A stretch of 64,000 nt of DNA, taken from NCBI GenBank assembly GCA_963797475.1, contig CAWCPR010000003.1, positions 1,178,001 through 1,242,000 on the forward strand, read 5' to 3'. The position numbers and the translations under genes are program-made. Below are positions 1 to 7,366 of this stretch, in pieces; within the stretch, counting starts at the first letter, position 1, and every line of letters begins with the position of its first letter. The DNA is from CAWCPR01 sp963797475 (GTDB lineage Bacteria; Chloroflexota; Anaerolineae; Anaerolineales; UBA4823). The notes below the pieces were generated by a model, which saw only the letters and a list, made by a program, of their open reading frames with translations, did no database searches and had not been told where the DNA came from.

Positions 1-592
1 AGGAATCGTCAATTTGCGGCTGCGAAACGATCGCTTAAATCAAGGCGACCTGTTGAGGCCGTAATGCCGCAAAGATCGCTTTGACCTCCTCGGTTTTCAT
101 TCCCGGCTCATAATCGTCTAACAGCGGATCGTAAACATGATCGTAAGGCTCGAAGAAGGAGGCGTAGCGCCGGCGCAAGTCAACGACTTTTTCCAGGTGA
201 GGTTGGAACTTGGCGAAGTCGTCCTGCGCCCGCGCCTGCTCCCATGCCTGATAAGCGAGAGTCGTGACCTGGGCTTCTTCGGCCACGAACTCCGGCGGAA
301 CCCTCGAGGATTTCTCATACTCACGAGCGGTCACACGGATCAAACAGGCATCGTCTAAGTCGGGGTCCAATTGCTCGGCAAACGGCCGCAGCGTATCCAA
401 AAGCTCCCCTATTTCTCGGGAAGTGAACTTAACGTGAGCCAGCCGGCTCAGGGTCGAATATTGGTTCCCGCGGTCTTGGGCGCCTCCAGGAGGCATATAG
501 GTCTGCTGATCCCAACCAAGCAAACCGATTACGTGATAGAGATCGGATACTTCGGCCAAAATTAATTTAAGTTGTTCCAGTTTCTTTTCCAT
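1..592 (-). pseudogene. Carboxypeptidase Taq (M32 metallopeptidase), N-terminal part, interrupted by an in-frame stop
   Basis: The reading frame starts at 592 and matches the N-terminal helical part of M32 metallocarboxypeptidases, with the family-typical LLGWDQQTYMP segment near residue 25. These cytosolic enzymes of about 500 residues remove C-terminal amino acids using zinc held by an HExxH motif, which would lie outside the window. A TAA at 37-35 stops the frame after 185 codons. Beyond it the same frame continues open to the window edge as AIVSQPQIDDS, the kind of sequence expected next in the family. The break is therefore a single nonsense codon within an otherwise intact gene, from a real mutation or a base-call error. 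If the stop is genuine, the product lacks the catalytic half and the gene is dead. Confidence 0.75.
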
Positions 593-631
593 AGCTCGTC
601 CTTTTTTAATAATTCAAACATCTTCAAAATA

Positions 632-657
632 AGCCGGGGGAATGCCCCGCTTTTTTG
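632..657. terminator. Possible rho-independent terminator
   Basis: A GC-rich stem (AGC-CGGGG paired with CCCCG-CT, one bulged C) is followed on the plus strand by six Ts. On the minus strand it is followed by a weaker TTATTTT. It lies just past the stop of the minus-strand dehydrogenase gene and probably ends that transcript. Confidence 0.4.
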
Positions 658-689
658 AGAAGCTACAATCTATCGTATTGGGTAATCAG

Positions 690-1631
690 TTAAACGACCT
701 TCCAGCGCAAAGGCATTCCGCTCAATGCAGCCAGCACTTCATGGGCGATGTCCTCGGCGGCGCGCGCCTGCGCCTCAAGCGTCTGGGCGCCGATGTGGGG
801 CGTGGCGATCACGTTCGGGTGGGCCACCAGGGCTGTCAAGCCTGGCGGCTCGTTGGCGAACACGTCCAGGGCAGCCCCAGCCACCTGCCCGCTCTCCAAC
901 GCGCCCAGCAGGGCCGTTTCATCGATCACCCCGCCTCGAGCCGTGCACACCAGTCGCACGCCGCGCTTCATCTGCGCCAGGGTCTGTCCATCGATCATGC
1001 CACGCGTCTCCGGGGTCAGCGGAACATGCAGGCTGAGAAAATCCGCCCGGGCGTACAGATCCGCAAGCGAGACCGGTTCAGCCCCACGCCGTCTGATCTC
1101 CTCGGCCGAGAGAAATGCGTCATGGCTGATCACGTGCATCCCTAACGCCGCGCAGCGATAGGCCACCGCGCTGCCGATATTGCCCGTTCCCAATAACCCG
1201 AGCACTTTTCCACTCAGCTCGATCCCCACCAGGCTGCTTTTCAGCCATTGACCGGTCTTCATGCTGGCGTCCGCGCCTGGGATCTTGCGGGCCAAAGCCA
1301 GAATAAAACTCAGGGTCAATTCGGCCACTGCCTGGGAAGTCGAGGTCGGCGCATTCACCACTGTCACGTTGTGTTTGTTGGCGGCAGCCAGGTCAATGTT
1401 GTCAACCCCGACGCCGGCGCGGCCGACAACTTTCAATTTGACGGCGGCATCGAAAACCTGGGCGCTCACCCGAGTCCGGCCGCGCACGATCATGGCGTCA
1501 TATTCGCCGGCGATATGGAGGAGTTCTTCAACCGATATCCCACCACGGTCATCCACACTTGCGCCAGCACAAAGGATTTCTTGTCCGGTTTCTTCCAGTC
1601 CATCCGTGAGGAGGATCTTCCAATTGGGCAT
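690..1631 (-). CDS. D-3-phosphoglycerate dehydrogenase-like 2-hydroxyacid dehydrogenase, short form without ACT domain
   Basis: This NAD-dependent D-2-hydroxyacid dehydrogenase of 313 residues has the Rossmann motif GTGNIG at 148-153. The catalytic trio is Arg232 (in TARGG), Glu261 (in ANEPP) and His279 (in TPHIG). The residues around VVGRAGVGVDNID are typical of SerA, whose reaction oxidises 3-phosphoglycerate to 3-phosphohydroxypyruvate, the first step of serine synthesis. The protein stops after the substrate domain. It lacks the ACT or ASB domains that give serine feedback, so a related hydroxyacid substrate is possible. The ATG at 1631 has GGAG about eight bases upstream. The gene stands alone, divergent from cutA across a region with a large palindrome. 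Confidence 0.85.
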   Translation of the reverse strand: MPNWKILLTDGLEETGQEILCAGASVDDRGGISVEELLHIAGEYDAMIVRGRTRVSAQVFDAAVKLKVVGRAGVGVDNIDLAAANKHNVTVVNAPTSTSQAVAELTLSFILALARKIPGADASMKTGQWLKSSLVGIELSGKVLGLLGTGNIGSAVAYRCAALGMHVISHDAFLSAEEIRRRGAEPVSLADLYARADFLSLHVPLTPETRGMIDGQTLAQMKRGVRLVCTARGGVIDETALLGALESGQVAGAALDVFANEPPGLTALVAHPNVIATPHIGAQTLEAQARAAEDIAHEVLAALSGMPLRWKVV

Positions 1632-1771
1632 TCACGCAACTCCAGAGGTTCGTAATTGAATTAACCCCAATCCCTGCGCCAATCAAGGCGCATATGATTC
1701 TACTCGATTAATCTGGGAAATCGGCTAATCTCTCCGATAAATCGGTTCTTCAGGGAATGCTGTGAGAGAGT

Positions 1772-1821
1772 CCAGATTTGGGGTGTAAGCGTGCGGCCGC
1801 ACGCTTACACCCCAAATCTGG
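1772..1821. repeat. 50-bp perfect palindrome in a divergent intergenic region
   Basis: Two 25-base arms are exactly complementary with no loop and meet at a GCGGCCGC core (1793-1800). Outside the perfect core the symmetry continues imperfectly: a block containing GATAAATCGG to the left (about 1737-1746) is mirrored by one containing CCGATAAATC to the right (about 1849-1858). It sits between the start codons of serA-like and cutA, so it is not a terminator for either gene. Confidence 0.85.
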
Positions 1822-1933
1822 TATACCACACCAGAATTTCCCAGAGAGCCGATAAATCACAAATCACAGCAACCGTTTTACAATATAGTAGCACGACGAA
1901 TCATTTCAATACGAAATTGGAGGAGGAATTGTG

Positions 1934-2266
1934 ATGAACCGCACCCCGATCATTGTCATGGTCACGGCGCCTTCAAGAGACACAGGCCAGCAGATCGCCG
2001 CCGCCTTGCTCGAACAGAATCTGGCCGCATGTATCAACATCCTTTCACCCATTCTCTCGATGTACACCTGGAAGGGGGAAACCGTGACGGACGAAGAAGC
2101 GCTCCTGGTGATAAAAAGCTGGAGCGACTTGTTTGAAAATAACCTGATCCCTGCCATCCAGGCCATCCATCCTAACGAAGTGCCGGAGATCCTGGCGCTG
2201 CCGGTCTGGAAAGGCGTGCAAAGCTACCTGGATTGGATGGAAGAAGTCACCCAGAAACTTGATTAA
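1934..2266 (+). CDS. cutA: CutA1-type divalent-cation tolerance protein
   Basis: This small trimeric ferredoxin-like protein of 110 residues shows the CutA signatures AACINILSP and YTWKGE. It also has the EVPEILALPV segment near the C-terminus that contributes to the trimer and its metal site. The family is linked to copper and other divalent cation tolerance, but its biochemical role is still unclear. The frame begins with GTG-ATG at 1931/1934. I chose the ATG because AGGAGG at 1921-1926 is then seven bases away, against four for the GTG. It lies 44 bases upstream of the patB-like gene on the same strand and may be co-transcribed. Confidence 0.9.
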   Translation: MNRTPIIVMVTAPSRDTGQQIAAALLEQNLAACINILSPILSMYTWKGETVTDEEALLVIKSWSDLFENNLIPAIQAIHPNEVPEILALPVWKGVQSYLDWMEEVTQKLD

Positions 2267-2310
2267 GCTTCGCCAATACTACTTATCTCTCAGATTCACA
2301 GGAGAAATTC

Positions 2311-3465
2311 ATGCATACCGATTTCGACACGATCCCAGAGCGCCGCATGACCGAAAGCATAAAATGGAATATGTACGCGCAGGACGTACTTCCAATGTGG
2401 GTCGCCGACATGGATTTTGTCTCCCCGCAAGCCGTGATCGAAGCGCTGCAGAAGCGGGTAGCCCATGGCATTTTTGGCTATCCCCAGGAAATGCCCCAAC
2501 TTCGCCAGGTCGTCCAGGAGCACCTGGTCAGGCATCACCATTGGGAGGTGGGCCCGGATGAGATTCTGATTATCCCAGGCGTCGTCACGGGATTCAACCT
2601 GGCCTGCCACGCCCTGGCCGAACCTGGCGCAGGCGTACTGGTTCAAACGCCAGTGTATTTCCCATTCTTGAGCGCTCCCGGAAACGCCGGCATGATCTGC
2701 CAGGGAATGGAGCTTACCCGCTCAGCGGATGGATCCTATGAGGTCGATTGGGAGGCTTTTGAAGCGGCGATCACGGAAGATACCCGCCTTTTTATCTTGT
2801 GCAATCCCCACAATCCGGTCGGCAAGGTCTTCCGCCAGGATGAGCTGGAGCGTATGGCCGAGATTTGCCTGAAGCGCGGCGTGGTCATTTGTTCAGACGA
2901 GATCCATTGCGACCTGGTCTTCGCCGGCCACCAGCATATCTCAATCGCCGTCCTGGACCCGGAGATTGCCCAAAACTCGATCACATTGATCGCCCCCAGC
3001 AAAACCTTCAATCTGGCCGGGTTAGAATGCTCGGTGGCGATCATCCCCAATCCAGACCTGCGCGAGAAATTCCTGAACGCCCGCCAGGGCCTGACTGGCT
3101 GGCCAAACTTGTTCGGCCAGGTGGCGGCCGAAGCAGCTTACCGCGGCGGGCAGGAATGGCTGAAAGAGCTCCTGGATTACCTGGATGCAAACCGCAAATT
3201 TCTTTACGAAAGCGTGGAAAAAGAGCTGCCCGGGGTTTCGATGGCCCTGCCCGAAGGCACGTACCTGGCCTGGTTGGACTGCCGGAAAATCGGGTTCACA
3301 GAAAACCCGGCCGCATTCTTCTTAGAGAAAGCGCGTGTTGCGCTGAATGACGGCGCGATGTTTGGGAAAGGCGGCGAAGGCTTTGTACGCTTGAATTTCG
3401 GCTGCCCGCGCTCCATGTTGAAACAAGCGATAGAGCGCATGAAGGCCGCGCTGCAAGCGCTCTAA
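2311..3465 (+). CDS. patB: PatB/MalY-family PLP-dependent C-S lyase (cystathionine beta-lyase) or aminotransferase
   Basis: This fold-type I PLP enzyme of 384 residues has the MalY/PatB N-terminus with LPMWVADMDF, used in substrate binding. NPHNPVGK lies at 165-172, SDEIHCDL contains the PLP-pyridine Asp near 196, and the Schiff-base lysine is Lys231 in PSKTFN. Members split cystathionine or cysteine to pyruvate, ammonia and a thiol or sulfide, and work in the cytosol in methionine or sulfur metabolism. The start at 2311 is preceded by AGGAGA. The stop overlaps the stop of the convergent FAD oxidoreductase by four bases (3462-3465), leaving no room for a terminator between them. Confidence 0.88.
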   Translation: MHTDFDTIPERRMTESIKWNMYAQDVLPMWVADMDFVSPQAVIEALQKRVAHGIFGYPQEMPQLRQVVQEHLVRHHHWEVGPDEILIIPGVVTGFNLACHALAEPGAGVLVQTPVYFPFLSAPGNAGMICQGMELTRSADGSYEVDWEAFEAAITEDTRLFILCNPHNPVGKVFRQDELERMAEICLKRGVVICSDEIHCDLVFAGHQHISIAVLDPEIAQNSITLIAPSKTFNLAGLECSVAIIPNPDLREKFLNARQGLTGWPNLFGQVAAEAAYRGGQEWLKELLDYLDANRKFLYESVEKELPGVSMALPEGTYLAWLDCRKIGFTENPAAFFLEKARVALNDGAMFGKGGEGFVRLNFGCPRSMLKQAIERMKAALQAL

Positions 3466-4889
3466 ACCCTGCGAAGAACGGCTCGAGCAGCCTGGTAGCC
3501 GCACATACCATGCACGCCGCCGCCAGGCGGCGTGGAGGAAGAGCAAATATAAACCCCCTTGAGCGGGGTGGAATACGGCACCCAGCGGGCCACAGGCCGG
3601 GTGAAAAGCTGCCAGATATCCTGGACGCCGCCATTGATGTCCCCGCCAATATAGTTTCCATTGTAGGATTGCAAGGCGGCCGGATCCTTCACGCTGCGCG
3701 CCAGAATGAGCTCGCGGAAACCAGGCGCAAACCGCTCGATCTGAGCTTCGATTCGCCCGGTCATATCCACCGAAGAGCCATTCGGAACGTGACAATAGGC
3801 CCAGGCTACCTGTTTGCCTTCAGGCGCCCGGCTGGGGTCGAACAGGCTTTGCTGGGCCAGGAGAACAAAGGGACGCTCAGCATGCTCGCCGCGCCAGACG
3901 GCAGCCTCTGCTGCCTCGACCTCCTCAAAAGTCCCGCCCACGTGAACCGTCGCCGCCCGAGCGCAGCCTTGCGCCCGCCAGGGGATTGGGCCATCCAGAG
4001 CATAGTCGATTTTAAATAACCCCGGGCCGTAACGGAATTTCTCCAACTGGCTGCGATAGCCGGGAGGAAGCTGGTCGCCCAGGATCTTCAAAAGCTGGCG
4101 TGGGGTCAGGTCGAACAACACGACCCCCGCCGCCGGGAGATCCTTCATCGAGGTCACCGTCTGGCCCAGGACGATCTCCCCACCCAAGGCGCGCAAATAA
4201 GCGACCAGGGCGTCGATAATCTTCTGCGATCCACCGCGCGCCACAGGCCAACCAACCGCGTGGCCAAGCATCCCAAGGACCAGGCCAAACGATGCGCTGA
4301 TCGGCCGCTTGAGCGGCAGAATGGAATGGGCCGACATCCCGGCGAACAAAGCACGCGCCTGCTTTCCTTTGAAACGGTTTTCGATTAACCCGTGCGCGGA
4401 TTGCAGCGCTAACAGTCCAAAGCGGGTGGTCGCCAGCAGGTGGCGGGGAGGCAATGGAAAAGGGCCCAGGATATCGTCGAGGACCTTCTCCCAATCCTTT
4501 GTTAACGGCTCCATCAAGCGCTGGTAGGCTTCGGCGTCGCCGCCCAGCGAAGCGCCGGTTTCGATAATCGCACGTTCCAAGAGCGCGGCCGTGCCGTCAT
4601 CCAACGGGTGCGCCAGCGGCGCCTTGGGATGGATCCATTCCAGGCCATACTGCTCCAAAGGCAGAGTGCGAAAAAACGGCGAAGCCAATCCGAGGGGATG
4701 GATCGCCGAACAAACATCATGGATAAAACCGGGCAAGGTTAGCTCGGCCGAACGGGAGCCCCCGCCTGGAGTATCCCTGGCTTCGATCACAAGCACCGAG
4801 CGCCCGGCGCGCCTCAGGGTGATCGCCGCCGCCAGGCCGTTCGGCCCGGAACCGACGATCACCGCGTCATATTCAGGTTGATGCGGCAT
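3462..4889 (-). CDS. Phytoene-desaturase-like FAD-dependent oxidoreductase (PYROXD2 type)
   Basis: The N-terminal dinucleotide-binding motif GSGPNG is at 13-18, followed about 20 residues on by VLVIEA, where the Glu binds FAD ribose. The C-terminus has YSTPLKGVYICSSSTPPGGGVHGMCGY, split here as YSTPLKGVYICSS then TPPGGGVHGMCGY, the usual second FAD contact of the CrtI/PYROXD2 group. At 475 residues the protein has full family length. No carotenoid genes are nearby, so a carotenoid substrate is not implied and the true substrate cannot be read. Two unknown paralogous genes lie directly upstream on the same strand (49-base gap), and a functional link with them is plausible. Confidence 0.8.
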   Translation of the reverse strand: MPHQPEYDAVIVGSGPNGLAAAITLRRAGRSVLVIEARDTPGGGSRSAELTLPGFIHDVCSAIHPLGLASPFFRTLPLEQYGLEWIHPKAPLAHPLDDGTAALLERAIIETGASLGGDAEAYQRLMEPLTKDWEKVLDDILGPFPLPPRHLLATTRFGLLALQSAHGLIENRFKGKQARALFAGMSAHSILPLKRPISASFGLVLGMLGHAVGWPVARGGSQKIIDALVAYLRALGGEIVLGQTVTSMKDLPAAGVVLFDLTPRQLLKILGDQLPPGYRSQLEKFRYGPGLFKIDYALDGPIPWRAQGCARAATVHVGGTFEEVEAAEAAVWRGEHAERPFVLLAQQSLFDPSRAPEGKQVAWAYCHVPNGSSVDMTGRIEAQIERFAPGFRELILARSVKDPAALQSYNGNYIGGDINGGVQDIWQLFTRPVARWVPYSTPLKGVYICSSSTPPGGGVHGMCGYQAARAVLRRV

Positions 4890-4937
4890 GATGGGCTTTC
4901 ATCCTTGAATCGTGTAGCGCCCCACTCTCGGAATCCT

Positions 4938-5708
4938 TTACCTCCGGAATAAGTTGCGTATCCCCCGCACCGGCGCGCCAATCATATAAATCCCCGTGCG
5001 GATCGCGGCGTTATGCCAGACATTCTTGGCGTAGGACCACTGCACTCGCGGATCGAGACAAACCACACTCTGCTGGACAAAACCACTCACACCGAAACGG
5101 GCTGCAAGCGACCGCAAGGTTGACTGCCAAAACTCATCCTCCATTTTATGGCCCATACCCAGGCGGAAGCTCATTTCATAAAGAGGGTCATTCGCCCGCA
5201 CCAACGCCTGCACCTGAGCGACAGTCCCTTCATCCTCATAAGCGCTAAAAGTGATCAGCGCGGCGAACATATGGCCCTCAGGAGTCATGAAAGCGAAGGA
5301 ATCCTCGTCGGCGTAAACCACCATAACGCCCGTAGAGATCATCGGCATGCCGCCCGGCCCAGTCATCCCCCCTGGCCCAGCCAGGTTGAGGACGACGACA
5401 TCGCCAGGGGTAATGCCGGTCAGGGGCGCATAAAAGTGGTTGCCCTTCGGCCAGAAATCGGGAAACTCTGCCTTCCAACAGCGGATCACTTCCTCAGGTG
5501 TGACCTGAGCGCCGCTCAGCCGTACTTTATAGGTCTTCTGCCACAACTGGCCAAACCCTTGCACGGGCCCCATCAACCGCCGGCCTTCCACGTTGATGTT
5601 GACCGCCTCGGGCGAAAGTGCGGCGACCTTCAATTTATCCACCGGCGTCGCCCAGGCTTCCGGGCGTTTGTTGGACCCAGCATCAGAGGCGCTGCTGGTA
5701 CCAGGCAA
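4938..5708 (-). CDS. Unknown protein, paralogue A of a tandem pair
   Basis: I do not recognise the family with certainty. The 256 residues align over almost their whole length with the product of the next gene upstream. Shared blocks are VNINVEGRR, GFGQLWQKTYKVRL, a TGI-PG-V stretch, VVYAD, FMTPEGH and VQWSYAKN-W-NA-IRT. There is no signal peptide or clear membrane helix; the C-terminus ends basic (RGIRNLFRR). The open frame begins at a TTG (5708) with only AAGAGG as a possible ribosome site. Further upstream, GGGAGGAGGG precedes an ATG (5761-5759) in another frame that would join this frame if its run of six As were seven. The true start is therefore doubtful. Confidence 0.7.
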   Translation of the reverse strand: MPGTSSASDAGSNKRPEAWATPVDKLKVAALSPEAVNINVEGRRLMGPVQGFGQLWQKTYKVRLSGAQVTPEEVIRCWKAEFPDFWPKGNHFYAPLTGITPGDVVVLNLAGPGGMTGPGGMPMISTGVMVVYADEDSFAFMTPEGHMFAALITFSAYEDEGTVAQVQALVRANDPLYEMSFRLGMGHKMEDEFWQSTLRSLAARFGVSGFVQQSVVCLDPRVQWSYAKNVWHNAAIRTGIYMIGAPVRGIRNLFRR

Positions 5709-5787
5709 ACCAGCCTCTTGTGTGTTCTCGGGTTGTTCTAAAGGTGCGTCCGTTTTTTCATCCCTCCTCCCAGATAAGGTGGAGATT

Positions 5788-6585
5788 TTACCTTTCCCTG
5801 GGCTTTACCATCTGGCGCGCCCAACGCAGCGGCGCGCCTAACTTGTAAAAAACCGTCCTTATTCCTGCATTCTGCCAGATGTTCTTGGCGTAAGACCACT
5901 GAATTTTATCGTCCACGCAGGTTTTGGCGATCGAAACCTGCCCTTTTACCCCGAAATCGGCCGCTAGAGAGGTGAGCACGTGCACCCAGGTATTTTCTTG
6001 CTGGGCAGAGCTGCCCAAAATACGAAAATAAAATTCGTATAGCGGGTCGGTAGCCCGGCACATCGATTGGATCTGGACTACCAGAACCCCATCCTCGTCG
6101 AGGACACTGAATGTGTTCCAGCCCGACTCCGGGAAACCCTCTGGCGTCATTACGGTGAACATGGTCTCGTCGGCGTAAAGGACCATCACCCCGCTGGCCA
6201 TCGGCATAATGCTGGGCGAACCCGGGAAGGCGGGCACCTTGCCCTCGATGAACAAGACCTCGCCCGGCTGGATGCCCGTCATGGGCGGGTAAAAGCGGTT
6301 CTCCGGAGGCTGGTACTTGGGAAAATTACCCTTCCATACCTTCATCACTTCATCCGGCGCTTTGTCCACCCCGGTCAGTCGCACCCGGTAGGTCTTCTGC
6401 CACAATTGCCCAAACCCCTGCAGCGCGCCGGCCGTCCGGCGGCCCTCGACGTTAATATTCGTCGCTCCCGGGGGCACCTGCGAGACTTTCAACCTGGAAA
6501 CCGGGGCAGCCCATCCCTCCGAATGGGAGGGTTTGGATACCGGGTCAGTCTCATTCACTTCGGTCGGATCAGACGGTGTGTTCAC
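5788..6585 (-). CDS. Unknown protein, paralogue B of a tandem pair
   Basis: This is a paralogue of the following gene with the same core motifs: TNINVEGRR, GFGQLWQKTYRVRL, MTPEGF, and QWSYAKNIWQNAGIRT near the C-terminus. The N-terminal 35 residues are polar and low in complexity. I set the start at the GTG at 6585 because AAAGGAG lies six bases before it. A longer frame begins at an ATG at 6624 but lacks such a site. No enzyme motif is visible. The length and the mixed beta-rich pattern could suit a ligand-binding barrel, but that is only an impression. It lies about 50 bases downstream of a STAS-domain gene on the same strand. Confidence 0.7.
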   Translation of the reverse strand: MNTPSDPTEVNETDPVSKPSHSEGWAAPVSRLKVSQVPPGATNINVEGRRTAGALQGFGQLWQKTYRVRLTGVDKAPDEVMKVWKGNFPKYQPPENRFYPPMTGIQPGEVLFIEGKVPAFPGSPSIMPMASGVMVLYADETMFTVMTPEGFPESGWNTFSVLDEDGVLVVQIQSMCRATDPLYEFYFRILGSSAQQENTWVHVLTSLAADFGVKGQVSIAKTCVDDKIQWSYAKNIWQNAGIRTVFYKLGAPLRWARQMVKPRER

Positions 6586-6635
6586 AACACACTCCTTTGG
6601 GGTCACGTTCTGAGAGAACCCCACTCGATCGGCGA

Positions 6636-6986
6636 TTACACCGTGGCTAAAGCCTGGCTCTCATCATCGAAAATCGTAATGGCCTCGTTCAAGCGGGTGA
6701 GCTCAAAGATCTGTTTATAATGCTCGCTCAGCCCACAGGCCTGCAAGCGCTGCTTTTGACGATTAGCGCGGATCAGCAAAGTTACCAGCAGCCCAATCCC
6801 GGAACTGTTCATATAATCCAATTTCGCAAAATTGAGCAGAATGGTTTGAGCCCCGTTGCTGGTAGCCTGGGTATAGGCATCCATCAATGCGTTCTCAGCA
6901 AACGCGTTGATTTCACCTTCAATATCGATCACACTGATTCCATCCTTCAGGTTGCGCACTTGCATTGTTACGTTCGCTTTTGCCAT
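6636..6986 (-). CDS. STAS-domain anti-sigma factor antagonist (SpoIIAA/RsbV type)
   Basis: A single STAS domain fills the 116 residues. The motif YMNSSGIGLL places the expected phosphorylation site at Ser61, equivalent to Ser58 of SpoIIAA. In partner switching the unphosphorylated form binds the anti-sigma kinase and frees the sigma factor; the kinase inactivates it and a PP2C/SpoIIE phosphatase restores it. It is the last gene of a three-gene minus-strand set with a second STAS gene and a phosphatase-kinase fusion. The start has a strong GAGGAGGG site. The paralogue immediately upstream shares EGEINAFAE-like sequence, so the pair arose by duplication. Confidence 0.88.
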   Translation of the reverse strand: MAKANVTMQVRNLKDGISVIDIEGEINAFAENALMDAYTQATSNGAQTILLNFAKLDYMNSSGIGLLVTLLIRANRQKQRLQACGLSEHYKQIFELTRLNEAITIFDDESQALATV

Positions 6987-7018
6987 TTGGCCCTCCTCAA
7001 TGTATGAATTCCTGAAAT

Positions 7019-7366
7019 CTACCGCACGCCGGTTAGCGCGCTCTCCTGGTCCGGGAACACGTCCATATAATCCACCAGGCGTGTAATTTGGAAAATCTCC
7101 ATGTAGTGATCGCTCAATCCAAACACCCCCAATCGCCGTTTTGATACGCGCGCCCGCGACATCAGGCCGACGATTAACGCGATGCCGGTGCTGTTGATAT
7201 AGGAAACATCGCTAAAATTCAATAAGATCATTGCCGGGTTTTCATTTTCAGCCTGGGAATAGGCTTCTTTCAAGACAGTTTCCGCAAAGGCGTTAATTTC
7301 GCCCGACAGGTCAATAATAACCTGGTCCTGCAATCGGCGCAAATGGGCATCAAAGCTTTGTGCCAT
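7019..7366 (-). CDS. STAS-domain anti-sigma factor antagonist, second copy
   Basis: A STAS domain covers the 115 residues. SGEINAFAET is near residue 25 and the phospho-acceptor motif YINSTGIALI puts Ser59 at the site used in SpoIIAA and RsbV. Its first 17 bases overlap the 3' end of the phosphatase-kinase gene, and AAAGGAGG sits inside that gene ahead of the ATG, so translation is probably coupled. It lies 32 bases before the other STAS gene. Keeping two antagonists beside one kinase suggests either two target anti-sigma partners or two inputs to one of them. The direct partner sigma factor is not in this cluster. Confidence 0.88.
   Translation of the reverse strand: MAQSFDAHLRRLQDQVIIDLSGEINAFAETVLKEAYSQAENENPAMILLNFSDVSYINSTGIALIVGLMSRARVSKRRLGVFGLSDHYMEIFQITRLVDYMDVFPDQESALTGVR

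Noticed and set aside
1772..1821. Palindrome as a terminator
   Set aside because: Both neighbours are transcribed away from it and no T-run follows either arm.
5148..5741. A 197-codon plus-strand frame
   Set aside because: It is antisense to the unknown paralogue A, whose homology to its neighbour shows the minus strand is coding.
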